Assembly (NCBI RefSeq): GCF_013141715.1
Contig: NZ_WHOA01000248.1
Coordinates: 1-64,000 of the forward strand
DNA from: Paenibacillus phytorum
Lineage (GTDB): Bacteria; Bacillota; Bacilli; Paenibacillales; NBRC-103111
Length of the DNA: 64,000 nucleotides
Direction of reading: 5' to 3'
This document shows, piece by piece, positions 25,945 through 35,022 of the stretch. Position numbers and translations under genes: made by a program. Every line of letters starts with the position of its first letter. Position 1 is the first letter of the stretch. A model generated the notes under the pieces. That model saw only the letters and a list, made by a program, of their open reading frames with translations, was not told the DNA's origin and ran no database searches.

Positions 25945-28173
25945 TTAAACCGTCTGGCAGCGTCGGAACTCTCCGGGCGTTTCTCCGGTTATTTTCTTGA
26001 ACATCCTTATGAACGAAGTGCCGTTGCGGTAGCCGATTTGTTCCCCGATGTTCTGAATGCTGAGACTGGAACCGACAAGCAACTCCTTTGCCTTCTGAAT
26101 CCGCATCCGATTCATATGCTCGCTGAAATTCGCCCCCGTCTTCTCCTTTATGTATACAGACAAGTAAGCACTGGACAAGTCCAGTTTCTCCGCGATCTGA
26201 TCTAGTGATATGTCCTCCGAATATTGGGTCTCCATGGTTTTCATCACAAATTCGATAACTTCGTCTTTCTCCTCCTTCTTCAAGCGCACCCAATCTGCAT
26301 AGATAGGAACAAGCGTGTCAAAGATTTGCTTAAACTCCGTCAAGGTAAAACTGATATCCAATTCCTTCCGCAGTCTTACGGCCTGGTCTCTCACTGCGTT
26401 ATCCGCTCTATTTTGCTCCAATGTTTTCACGATACGAGAAGCCCATGCCTCACTGAATTGGCGAAACTGGGCCAATGTCGCCTGACTTCGCTCCATCGCT
26501 TCAAGCATACGATGTAAGGCATGGAGGCACATTTTTTCATTGCCGGTTTGAAGATGAGCGTACAATTCCTGCTCCTGTTCCTTGGTAAAAACAAATAAGA
26601 ATGCAGCGGGCTCTTGCTTGACGATCATTTGTGTTTCATCCAGCGGACGGGCCTGCTTAAGCATTCCCGACACCTGCTCATAGGCCGTATTCAGCTCGGC
26701 GCTCTGTTCAAACACAGAGCTGACTGCCATCATAATCAGACAGGTTTGACGGTCTTTATCCAGTGTTTCCTTGACCTGCTGAAGTGCTTCCGTCATCCGG
26801 TCCGTCTTATCCTTCCGGAAAACGACGGAGATGATCTGATCGTTCTCAATTTGGAACGTATAGGCATTCAGCTCATACTCGGAGAGGACGATTTCAATGT
26901 ATTCCCCGATATAACGTTTGATATCCTCACTTAGCCTTTCCGTACTTCTTGCATTCAGCTGATACAGAATCAAAGAGAAGGGGCCCTCCGCCTGTGCAAA
27001 TTCGCGCCACTCCGAGATGCCAACATGCAGCGATTTAAGCTTAGCGATATAACCGTAGTTGGTCAGCAGCGAGTTACTACTCTTCAGCTCGTCATGAATC
27101 CTTGTCCGCTCTTCCGACAGCTTATCAATGTGATTGCTGATCATTTCAAACTCATGAATGGCGGAATCCATCCGCAGATGTTGTCCTTCCGGATGCTGCA
27201 GGGAGGCGATAATACGTTTCACCGGTGACTGAAGACGACGGCTGAACCAGTAAGACATGCCAAGAGCGATTGCTATGGAAGTAAACAAAACGACGATCTG
27301 AGTGACCCTAAGCTTGGAGATTTGTGCTGCGATGTTAGCATAAGGTACAGCTGTCACGTAACGAAGGTGATTTTCCGAATCCTCATGGATAAAGAAATAT
27401 TGGTTTTGGAATAGTTTGTACGATTCGCCTGTAGCGAAGACGGGAATTTCTTCTATGGATGCAGAGGAATTTGAACGATAGATATTCTCTCCCTCCTCGG
27501 TTTGAATGATAAAAGGTACATCGCCCAGCAGTGTCTGGTTCAGCTTGTCTGCGTCCAGCATAGCGATTAATTCGTAATTAGCATTGGGCAGCTTAAAGGA
27601 GAATGGAATGTAAGTTTTGTTCTCCTTACTAAAGTGATCGAGCGGGTAATCCTGCGCTGGATGTATGTAATAGTTCCTTGGACGCTCAAATTCCTTCTCC
27701 CAATAAGACAGGTCGTATGGGGCATGAAAGTTCGTTAGGGAATCCAGAGCGACTTCTGTGCTGCTGCCTTCCTTGTCCGCCATAAACAGATTTGAGCGGT
27801 ACAGCACCATAAGATTATCTAAGTAGAATAACGGATTATTGGCAGTTTCCCTCAGCCTTCGCACCATATCGACTACAAGAAAATAATTGGCGTTTCCGTT
27901 TTCGCCCGAAATCAACTGCCCGTTAAATTTGGTAATCGTATTGTCGTGATACATCTGGAACAGTACGGTTCTCAGACGGTTAAAATGAGTGTTGTAATGC
28001 TCCGCAGCCTGACTCAGCATACGCTCATTGGAACGAATGATCTCCTGCTTGATATTCTGTTGAAAAAAAGAAAATAATACAAAATTAAAGAAGGACAACA
28101 GCATAATGATGGTTAAAAAGCTGATAAATATTCGGACGAGAAACGATTTGCGCTTCTGATTCACGAGTTCCAT
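25945..28173 (-). CDS. Membrane-anchored AraC regulator with extracellular sensor domain
   Basis: A one-component regulator common in Paenibacillus sugar loci. Transmembrane helices at about 13-36 and 290-312 enclose an extracellular region of about 250 residues of Cache type. The cytoplasmic part ends in an AraC double helix-turn-helix (SLDQIAEKLDLSSAYLSVYIKEKTG and SIQNIGEQIGYRNGTSFIRMFKK). AGGGAGGGG precedes the ATG. It is divergent from the importer genes at 28425-31943, and a 21-bp-spaced direct repeat lies between them, so it probably activates that operon on sensing its sugar. Confidence 0.9.
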   Translation of the reverse strand: MELVNQKRKSFLVRIFISFLTIIMLLSFFNFVLFSFFQQNIKQEIIRSNERMLSQAAEHYNTHFNRLRTVLFQMYHDNTITKFNGQLISGENGNANYFLVVDMVRRLRETANNPLFYLDNLMVLYRSNLFMADKEGSSTEVALDSLTNFHAPYDLSYWEKEFERPRNYYIHPAQDYPLDHFSKENKTYIPFSFKLPNANYELIAMLDADKLNQTLLGDVPFIIQTEEGENIYRSNSSASIEEIPVFATGESYKLFQNQYFFIHEDSENHLRYVTAVPYANIAAQISKLRVTQIVVLFTSIAIALGMSYWFSRRLQSPVKRIIASLQHPEGQHLRMDSAIHEFEMISNHIDKLSEERTRIHDELKSSNSLLTNYGYIAKLKSLHVGISEWREFAQAEGPFSLILYQLNARSTERLSEDIKRYIGEYIEIVLSEYELNAYTFQIENDQIISVVFRKDKTDRMTEALQQVKETLDKDRQTCLIMMAVSSVFEQSAELNTAYEQVSGMLKQARPLDETQMIVKQEPAAFLFVFTKEQEQELYAHLQTGNEKMCLHALHRMLEAMERSQATLAQFRQFSEAWASRIVKTLEQNRADNAVRDQAVRLRKELDISFTLTEFKQIFDTLVPIYADWVRLKKEEKDEVIEFVMKTMETQYSEDISLDQIAEKLDLSSAYLSVYIKEKTGANFSEHMNRMRIQKAKELLVGSSLSIQNIGEQIGYRNGTSFIRMFKKITGETPGEFRRCQTV

Positions 28174-28247
28174 GATGCCCCTCCCTATCCTCTAAATCTC
28201 CTATACTCATGCTAGCAGGTCGTAAAAGCAACAAGCAACACATTTAC

Positions 28248-28281
28248 AAAACCTTATCATACTCCTGTAAAACCTCATCAT
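28248..28281 (+). promoter_or_regulatory. Direct repeat with 21-bp spacing, probable AraC-type operator
   Basis: AAAACCTTATCAT (28248-28260) recurs as AAAACCTCATCAT (28269-28281), 12 of 13 bases identical and exactly 21 bp apart, two helical turns. This is the geometry of half-sites bound by the two helix-turn-helices of AraC proteins. It lies between the AraC gene and the importer it probably controls. Confidence 0.6.
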
Positions 28282-28424
28282 GACCATGTACCGTAAGGAC
28301 TTAGCCCATTTCTCCCACATTGGAAATCAAAGAAAATGTCTATCGACTAAAAAAGAGTCAATTTCTTTTCTACCGGCCACCAACTATGATCAACCTTGAA
28401 AACGAAGAAAGGAGGTGTAACTTC

Positions 28425-29390
28425 TTGGAGCAAATAGTACCGGGCGGCAAAACGTATCCGGAAAAAAAGCTTAACGGACAGCATTGGAGAAATCGCTGGA
28501 AGGGAATTAAGCGGAACTGGGATTTATATGTGCTAATCTTTCCGGTGATTGTCTTCTTCATCCTATTTGAATATGTGCCCATGTACGGATTACAGATTGC
28601 TTTCAAACAGTTTTTCGTGACCAAAGGAATTTGGGGGAGCCCGTGGATCGGCTTCGATCATTTCACACGCTTTTTTGAAAGCTTCTATTTTTTGAGAATT
28701 CTTACCAATACCTTGTCCATCGGGGTTTATCAGATAGCCGCAGGATTCCCTGTACCTATATTATTGGCGCTGATGGTAAATGAGATCGGGCGGAAAAAAT
28801 TCCAGAAATGGATTCAAACCATCCTGTATGCCCCTCATTTTCTCTCTACCGTAATCGTAGTTGGGTTAATGATAATCTTCCTTTCGCAGGAAAACGGTCT
28901 CGTCAATCATGTTCTTGTTTGGATGGGCATTAAACCGATTGCCTTTTTGACAAATCCGGGCTGGTTCAAAAGCATGTTCGTTACTTCCGGCGTATGGCAG
29001 CAAATGGGCTGGAATTCCATCATATATCTCGCTGCCTTGGCCGGCATCGATCCCCATCTGCACGAATCCGCTCAAATGGACGGTGCCAGCAGACTTCGGC
29101 GTATCTGGCATATTAATTTGCCGGGTCTAAGGCCCACCATCATTATTTTACTCATTCTGAATATGGGTACGGTGCTCGGCGTCGGATTCGAGAAAATTTA
29201 TTTGCTGCAAAACTCGCTGAATATGCAGGCTTCCGACGTGATTTCCACGCATGTATACCGGAGCGGGATTCTCGGAGCGGAATATGGTTTCTCTGCGGCA
29301 ATCGGCCTGTTTAACTCGTTGATAAATTTTGTGATGCTGGTTGTGGTTAACGCCATCGCCCGCAAAGTAAGCGAGACCAGCCTATGGTAA
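28425..29390 (+). CDS. Carbohydrate ABC permease, LplB type (second importer)
   Basis: CUT1 membrane subunit with about six transmembrane helices, the MYGLQIAFKQF motif and the EAA loop ESAQMDGASRLRRIWHINLPG. The frame is open from 28320, but a TTG at 28425 has AGGAGGTG 7 nt upstream and starts MEQIVPGGKTY; this is the likely start, giving 321 aa. It heads the operon LplB-YtcP-lipoprotein, with no ATPase. Confidence 0.9.
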   Translation: MEQIVPGGKTYPEKKLNGQHWRNRWKGIKRNWDLYVLIFPVIVFFILFEYVPMYGLQIAFKQFFVTKGIWGSPWIGFDHFTRFFESFYFLRILTNTLSIGVYQIAAGFPVPILLALMVNEIGRKKFQKWIQTILYAPHFLSTVIVVGLMIIFLSQENGLVNHVLVWMGIKPIAFLTNPGWFKSMFVTSGVWQQMGWNSIIYLAALAGIDPHLHESAQMDGASRLRRIWHINLPGLRPTIIILLILNMGTVLGVGFEKIYLLQNSLNMQASDVISTHVYRSGILGAEYGFSAAIGLFNSLINFVMLVVVNAIARKVSETSLW

Positions 29391-29402
29391 GGGAGACACT
29401 CG

Positions 29403-30284
29403 ATGAAGCAAAGCTTGATGGACCGAATTTTTATCATTTTCATATATACCCTCTTAATAATTATAATGCTGATGGTGCTGTACCCTTTGTATTTTGTGCT
29501 AATTGCCTCCTTCAGCAGCCCACAGCTGGTACTGAACGGAGACGTCTGGCTTTGGCCGAAGGAACTATCCTGGAGGGGCTATGAGAAGCTGTTTCAGAAC
29601 AAGGAGATCATGCAGGGCTACGGCAATACGATTCTGTATACGGTGAGCGGAACAGCCATCAATGTTGCGCTTACTGTAGCAGCTGCTTTTCCTCTGTCAC
29701 GGCGGAATTTGCTCGGCAGACATTGGATCTCGGGCTTCATGGTGTTTACAATGTTCTTCAGCGGCGGACTGATCCCGACCTATCTGTTAATCAAACAGCT
29801 CGGGTTGTTGAATACATACTGGGTCATGGTTCTTCCAGGCGCAGTTTCCGTATGGAACATTATGCTGATGCGGACCTTTTTTCAAAGCGGACTGCCCTTT
29901 GAGCTGCAGGAGGCTGCTGCCATCGACGGCTGCTCGAATCTAAGAATTTTATGGAGAGTTGTGCTTCCCCTATCAGCGCCCATCTTGGCCGTTATGGTAC
30001 TCTTTTATAGTGTGGGGCACTGGAATGCTTACTTCAATGCGCTGATCTATTTGTCGGATCGGGATAAGTACCCGTTGCAGCTCATTTTACGGGAGATTCT
30101 GGTACAGGGGGAAACCAAGGATATGGTTGACGTATCTGAAGGGTCTCTGTCCAGTTCCGTGCTCGACGTGGAATCCATCAAGTATGCTATTGTAATTGTA
30201 GCGAATCTGCCCATTCTCATTTTATATCCGTTCCTGCAAAAATATTTTAACAAAGGCGTGATGGTCGGCGCCCTCAAAGGATAA
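29403..30284 (+). CDS. Carbohydrate ABC permease, YtcP type (second importer)
   Basis: Six transmembrane helices, the EAA loop EAAAIDGCSNLRILWRVVLPLS and the C-terminal ending NKGVMVGALKG. GGGAGA precedes the ATG, 12 bp after the partner permease gene. This protein and the subunit at 57427-58323 share long stretches (both have DGCSN and GHWNA.FNALIYLSDR), so the two importers are paralogous. Confidence 0.92.
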   Translation: MKQSLMDRIFIIFIYTLLIIIMLMVLYPLYFVLIASFSSPQLVLNGDVWLWPKELSWRGYEKLFQNKEIMQGYGNTILYTVSGTAINVALTVAAAFPLSRRNLLGRHWISGFMVFTMFFSGGLIPTYLLIKQLGLLNTYWVMVLPGAVSVWNIMLMRTFFQSGLPFELQEAAAIDGCSNLRILWRVVLPLSAPILAVMVLFYSVGHWNAYFNALIYLSDRDKYPLQLILREILVQGETKDMVDVSEGSLSSSVLDVESIKYAIVIVANLPILILYPFLQKYFNKGVMVGALKG

Positions 30285-30308
30285 AATTATAACGGAGGTC
30301 TATTTATT

Positions 30309-31943
30309 ATGAAAACAATCAAAACGACAGCCTTGGCGCTGTCCGTCGTACTTACTCTTGGAGTGATGAGCGGCTGCGGAGTCACGAAAGATAAAGGAAA
30401 TACCGCCAAATCAGATGAAAAAGCATCGCAGAATCTTAATGCCACCGGTTTTCCTATTGTGAATGAGAAGATTAAGCTCAAATTGTTTACGGGCAAATCA
30501 CCGCAAAACGGCAACAAATTCGAGGATACGACAGTTTGGAAAGAGTATGCCAAGATGTCCAACATTGACGCAGAATTCCAGCTGGTTCCTTTTGAAAGTC
30601 TTACAGAGAAACGAAATCTGGCGCTGGCAAGCGGAGATTATCCCGATGCCTTCTATTCAGCAAGGGTACCTGTCGCGGACTTGATGAAGTACGGCAGCCA
30701 AGGCGTCTTCCTTAAGCTGAATGATCTGATCGAGAAGAATGCCCCTAACTTTAAGAAGCTTTTGGACAAGTATCCTGATCTGAAAAAGGGATTGACGATG
30801 CCGGACGGCGGCATCTACTCCATGCCTTCCATATATAGTCCCGAATATTTGCCTATGCTGATCGGCACGCCGCTATGGATCAACAAGAACTGGCTGGATA
30901 AGCTTAATATGAAAGAACCTGAAACCACACAGGAATTTTACAATTATTTGAAGGCTGTAAAAGATTCGGACATGAACGGCAACGGTCAGAAGGACGAGGT
31001 CCCGTTAAGCGGTATGTCCGGCATTGGAACGATACAACGCTACATCGGCGGTGGCTGGGGATTCGGCAACAGGGGAGCTGTCGCCCATCAGTACGTGGAC
31101 ATGGATCCGTCTTCCAACAATCTGAGGTTCTACCGGACCGATCCAAAGTATAAAGAAGTGCTGCAGTATATGAACAAGCTATATTCGGAGGGACTAATTG
31201 ATAAAGAGATCTTCACGTTGAAGGATACGGCGCTTTATGCCAAAGGCGAGAAAGGTCTGCTGGGAGCGGCATTCGTCCCTCATCCCCAAGCGGTCATGAA
31301 CCAGAAGGGCTATGTAGGACTTGGTGCGCTTAAAGGTCCTCATGGGGATCAGTTATTTGTATCTGTGAAGAATCCTATCGCATGGCCAGGGGCCTTCGTC
31401 ATTACGGATAAAAACAAAAATCCGGAAGCTACACTACGCTGGATGGATTATTTCTATGGAGATGAAGGGGCTACCTTCTACTTTATGGGACAAAAGGATG
31501 TCACTTATACGCAAAAGCCAGACGGAAAGCTGGAGTTTACAGACGAAGTGAAAAATAATCCAAACGGACTGACCCTCGATCAGGCGGTAGCCAAATTCAC
31601 AACATGGCCTGGAGGCAGTTATCCGGGATATGTACAGGAGAAATATTTCAAAGGCTCTGAAAGCCTGCCGGAATCAATCGATGCGGGTAAGAAAGCGTCC
31701 AAAAACCTCATTAAAGAGATGTGGTACAGCTTTAACTATACGGAATCGGAAACGGCATTTATGAGCTCCAAGGGTGCCGACATTCACAAGTTCATCACCG
31801 AGACCGAGGCTAACCTTATCAACGGCACAGCATCCTTCGACGACTGGGACAAGTATGTGGCGAATGTACAAAAAATGGGCTTAGACCAATACTTGTCCAT
31901 CTATAAAGCTGCATACGAAAGATATTCCGGCGGTACTCGTTAG
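30309..31943 (+). CDS. Carbohydrate ABC binding lipoprotein, LplA type (second importer)
   Basis: The signal peptide ends in the lipobox V-M-S-G-C (Cys23). The mature region opens with NLNATGFPIVNEKIKL, a hallmark of large Paenibacillus LplA-type proteins, and resembles the lipoprotein at 55787-57397, supporting the paralogy of the two importers. It contains a Ca-loop-like DSDMNGNGQKDEVP segment. ACGGAGG precedes the ATG. The substrate is not evident because no hydrolase lies in this operon. Confidence 0.9.
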   Translation: MKTIKTTALALSVVLTLGVMSGCGVTKDKGNTAKSDEKASQNLNATGFPIVNEKIKLKLFTGKSPQNGNKFEDTTVWKEYAKMSNIDAEFQLVPFESLTEKRNLALASGDYPDAFYSARVPVADLMKYGSQGVFLKLNDLIEKNAPNFKKLLDKYPDLKKGLTMPDGGIYSMPSIYSPEYLPMLIGTPLWINKNWLDKLNMKEPETTQEFYNYLKAVKDSDMNGNGQKDEVPLSGMSGIGTIQRYIGGGWGFGNRGAVAHQYVDMDPSSNNLRFYRTDPKYKEVLQYMNKLYSEGLIDKEIFTLKDTALYAKGEKGLLGAAFVPHPQAVMNQKGYVGLGALKGPHGDQLFVSVKNPIAWPGAFVITDKNKNPEATLRWMDYFYGDEGATFYFMGQKDVTYTQKPDGKLEFTDEVKNNPNGLTLDQAVAKFTTWPGGSYPGYVQEKYFKGSESLPESIDAGKKASKNLIKEMWYSFNYTESETAFMSSKGADIHKFITETEANLINGTASFDDWDKYVANVQKMGLDQYLSIYKAAYERYSGGTR

Positions 31944-31972
31944 AGAAAGCCGATCTGGAAGTATTAAGAACA

Positions 31973-32016
31973 ATCGGGGCACCCTGCGCATTCGTTCCCG
32001 CCAGAGGTGCCCCGAT
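31973..32016 (+). terminator. Hairpin after the second importer operon
   Basis: ATCGGGGCACC pairs exactly with GGTGCCCCGAT across a 22-nt loop, 30 bp beyond the stop codon. The T-run is weak. Confidence 0.5.
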
Positions 32017-32046
32017 ACGTTTCCCCGATACGATACTCAATAACTT

Positions 32047-32957
32047 CTATAAAGGGATAATAGCAAGCCCAGATGCTGCATTCCCTACTGTTATCGTGTC
32101 AATAACCTTATTATCCCTGATTCTTATAACAGAAACTGTATTTTCTCCAAAATTGGCAACATAAGCATATTTACTATTTTGTGTAATGGCTACAATGCCG
32201 GGTTTGATCCCCACCGGTATGGTAGCTATCACCTGGTTTTTAAAAGCTTTATGACGGAAACTGTGTTATCCCCTTCATTACCAACGTAGGCAAATTTGTT
32301 GTTAGGGGTTATGGCTACACCGATTGGTTTAACTCCTACTTTAATCTTCTTTAGAATCCTTCGGCTATGAATACCTATAACCAATACATTATCATTCGTG
32401 GTGACATAAGCTAATTTACGGTTCGTCGTGAAAGCAATTTGATCCGGGCCAACGCCGGCTTTTATCGTGTCTATAACCCTATTGTGTTTCACATCGAAAA
32501 TAGAAATCGTATTGCTGTCGTGATTACTTACAAATCCTAAAGTTTTAATGCCCATCTTCTCAGGCGTAATGGTTACTCCTACCGGTTTTTTTCCGACCTT
32601 TATCGTTTCAACGACTCTTTGTTTCTTTATACATATTACTGAAACAGTATTATCAGCCGAATTCGTAACATAGACGAACTTTCGCGATGTACCTACATCC
32701 GATGGACTTTTTCCGACCCGGATGGTTCGGATAATTGTATTTGTTTTTCTTTTGATTACTTGAGCGGTGTTATCACGTTTATTGACAACGTAAGCATACT
32801 TCCCATCCGGTGTAACGGCAATCTCAAAAGGTCCTTTACCTGTCTTGATTGTTGCCTTGACCTTTCTTGTTCGGGTATCAATCACCGACACGGTATCATC
32901 GTTGTAGTTCGTGATATAAGCGAAATGAAATGATGGCGAAGGTCTACACGTGGTCAC
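32047..32957 (-). pseudogene. YVTN beta-propeller protein with a one-base frameshift
   Basis: Two overlapping frames (32229-32957 and 32047-32232) together encode about seven tandem repeats of the YVTN/YncE kind, for example AYVVNKRDNTAQVIKRK and AYVANFGENTVSVIR. The first frame breaks after NTVSVI. Adding one A to the AAA run at about 32248 restores KAFKNQVIATIPVG, exactly the eight-residue spacing seen in the other repeats, and a single product of about 303 residues. No signal peptide is visible. It is either a recent pseudogene, a phase-variable homopolymer or a sequencing error. Confidence 0.75.
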
Positions 32958-33045
32958 AAGAAATACCCCTCCTTCATTTAATAACTTAATCTAAGTTATT
33001 AATTTCCTTAAAGGAGTGGCACGGCCATTTTATAGATATTTGGCC

Positions 33046-33519
33046 CTAAGCTTGAGCGCGGGGTTGGTAATTCTGCGGATGTTGGACGAGGTCGGCTATT
33101 CCTAGATTCAAATCAAAGTCAGCCACTATATTTTCAATGACATGTCGAACACCTGTTTCGCCAGCGAGAGTCAGACCATAGAGGTATGGTCGTCCGATAA
33201 ATATCATTTTTGCCCCTAAGGCCAGAGCTTTAAATATATCCGCCCAGCACCGAATACCGCTGTCGAACATAACGGGAACGCGTGCTCCAACCACATCCGC
33301 AATGGATAGTGTGTGTCCGTATTTTTGCCTTACGATCGGGTCCGAGACGAAATTTCCAAGCCCGTAATGGAACATAAATGGGGAAACGCACAACGATAAA
33401 TTCTGGGCTCTCCCCCCTTCCTCCGGCCGGTCAAGCGAGATCACAATGGCGGAAAACCCGGCTTTTTCCGCGCGCAGCACCAAACTTTTCAACACATCGC
33501 GATCGCGCCCAATAAACAA
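33046..33519 (-). pseudogene. Remnant of an FMN-dependent alpha-hydroxy-acid oxidase
   Basis: The segment RDRDVLKSLVLRAEKAGFSAIVIS and the C-terminal part VPVMFDSGIRCWADIFKALALGA plus IFIGRPYLYGL belong to the lactate oxidase/monooxygenase family (about 360-390 aa). The N-terminal third is missing, the frame is stopped upstream, and the central block with the catalytic His-Gly-Gly-Arg-Gln motif has been deleted so that KYGHTLSIADVV runs straight into VPVMFDSG. The product cannot be active. Confidence 0.75.
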
Positions 33520-33581
33520 CTGAGAGTGAACGCCATTGTACCAAATTGGTTTCAGTTGCTATTGGCGACATGGATGCTTAA

Positions 33582-34475
33582 TTAAGCATCAGCAGCACAA
33601 CGAAAACCTATATTTCCCGCAGAACTGTCAGGTGTATTCCTACTCCGTGCCGCCACACGATATCGATTGCAATAGGAGGCATGGCACAAGTACGAACCTC
33701 CCCTTAGAACCCTGTTGTCTCCAGATGGAGGGCCAGTGGGGTTATCCTTTGCGCCATTAATATGATAGGTATGGCTAAACCAATCCGAGCACCATTCCCA
33801 CACGTTACCAGCTACATTGTAAAGGCCGTATCCGTTTGGTTCAAAGGATCTGGCAGGCGCCGTGCCCGCATACCCATCGCTAGCATGATTTTTCTCTGGG
33901 AACTTTCCTTGCCAAATGTTGCACATATGCCGTCCGTCCGGTTTCAATATATCCCCCCAAGGGTATCTCTTCTGCACCAGTCCGCCTCGGGCAGCAAACT
34001 CCCATTCAGCCTCTGTTAATAGTCTTTTCCCAGCCCATCGGCAATACGCAGCTGCATCATTCCAGGATACATGGATGACCGGATGGTCCATCCGATCTTG
34101 GATCCCTGAATCAGGACCTTCGGGATGAAGCCAATCAGCACCATGTACCACCCACCACCATGGTGTTTGTTGTGCCGAATCTTTCACTTGCAACGTAGTT
34201 GCTTCAGAAACAAAAAGATGAAAAACATAGGACCACCCAAAGGTTTCAGCTTCTGTTTGAAAGCCTATATCATCAACAAATCTCTTGAATTCTTCATTCG
34301 TTATCGTCGTAGCATCGATGTAAAAAGGGTTAACAGAAATTTCTCTGACAGGCCCCTCACCATCAGATGGGAATCCTTCTTGATCGTCAGTCCCCATTAA
34401 AAACTTCCCACCTGGTATATAAATCATACGTTCTGTTTGGCAATTTGACTTTGCTTGAACCTGTGTAAGATCCAT
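33582..34475 (-). CDS. Formylglycine-generating enzyme (sulfatase activator)
   Basis: Oxygen- and copper-dependent enzyme that converts the Cys of C-x-P/A-S-R motifs in sulfatases to formylglycine. Family landmarks are IPGGKFLMG, HPVIHVSWNDA, RWAGKRLLTEAEWEFAARGG, NVAGNVWEWCSDW and the active-site segment GGSYLCHASYC, whose Cys264 and Cys269 match the two copper-binding cysteines. From the first ATG it has 297 aa and no signal peptide, so it acts in the cytoplasm like its likely clients, the sulfatases at 35023-38460. The ATG has a poor ribosome site. The frame is open upstream to an ATA at 34553 preceded by AAGGGG at ideal spacing; that extension would add 26 residues including CCSASRSA. Confidence 0.92.
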   Translation of the reverse strand: MDLTQVQAKSNCQTERMIYIPGGKFLMGTDDQEGFPSDGEGPVREISVNPFYIDATTITNEEFKRFVDDIGFQTEAETFGWSYVFHLFVSEATTLQVKDSAQQTPWWWVVHGADWLHPEGPDSGIQDRMDHPVIHVSWNDAAAYCRWAGKRLLTEAEWEFAARGGLVQKRYPWGDILKPDGRHMCNIWQGKFPEKNHASDGYAGTAPARSFEPNGYGLYNVAGNVWEWCSDWFSHTYHINGAKDNPTGPPSGDNRVLRGGSYLCHASYCNRYRVAARSRNTPDSSAGNIGFRCAADA

Positions 34476-34514
34476 TAAACGCTCTGGGCTTGCGTCTGTT
34501 TGATGAATAGCGCT

Positions 34515-34566
34515 CCGACTTGCTGAGCAGCATGAAGGTTTATTGGTATCTATTGGAGATCACCCC
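34515..34566 (-). promoter_or_regulatory. Ribosome site and non-canonical ATA start upstream of the activator gene
   Basis: AAGGGG (GGGG at 34566-34563) is followed after 9 nt by ATA (34553-34551) and an open frame that begins DTNKPSCCSASRSA and joins the annotated protein without a stop. No ATG, GTG or TTG exists in that frame before 34475. The CSASR codons are 34529-34515. The start may have mutated from ATG or may be used weakly. Confidence 0.5.
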
Positions 34567-34586
34567 TTACTTTTATGTAAACGTAA

Positions 34587-34841
34587 CTAACTGAACAAAG
34601 CAATGCCGACTAGGCCTGATAGTAAGATAGCCGTTAATGGGTATAATTTGTATTTCAATACTGCAACGAAAACTCCTGCAGCCATTACTGCGATACTCAC
34701 ATTTTTCCAAGTAAATAAACTCTCAGCTTGGCCCTCGAAACCAAAATGTATCGCTGCATAAATAATCAAACCCGTCACGACAGGCTTCAGCCCATAGAAG
34801 ATGGAGCGAATTTTGTTTGCCTTATTAATTGCTCTATTCAT
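34587..34841 (-). pseudogene. C-terminal fragment of a chromate transporter (CHR family)
   Basis: The residues IFYGLKPVVTGLIIYAA followed by a second and third hydrophobic segment match the C-terminal half of CHR-domain proteins, which are normally about 180 aa or double that. Only 84 residues remain, no ribosome site is present before the ATG, and the break occurs just upstream of the conserved G-x-K-P-V-V motif. I read it as a truncated remnant. Confidence 0.55.
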
Positions 34842-34877
34842 CGTATCTCAAACGATTTCTGTTTACAATTGAAAAGA

Positions 34878-34918
34878 AGACTATGGCACTTGGAGTGAAG
34901 CTCCCCTTACCATAGTCT
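34878..34918 (-). terminator. Terminator of the permease-sulfatase operon
   Basis: AGACTATGG pairs with CCATAGTCT, with a nested GGAG/CTCC stem. On the minus strand TTCTTTTC follows. It lies about 105 bp past the last sulfatase gene. Confidence 0.6.
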
Positions 34919-35022
34919 ATAACACGAACGATGTACTATTGAATCCACTTAAAAATAGCCTTCTCAGGCGAAATGGTCAAATATTACGTTACATAACATT
35001 ATATTCAGGTCCCCGAGCAACC

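Noticed and set aside
32229..32957. Tandem DNA repeats
   Set aside because: The periodicity is in the protein (YVTN propeller blades); the DNA units are too diverged to be a nucleotide repeat array.
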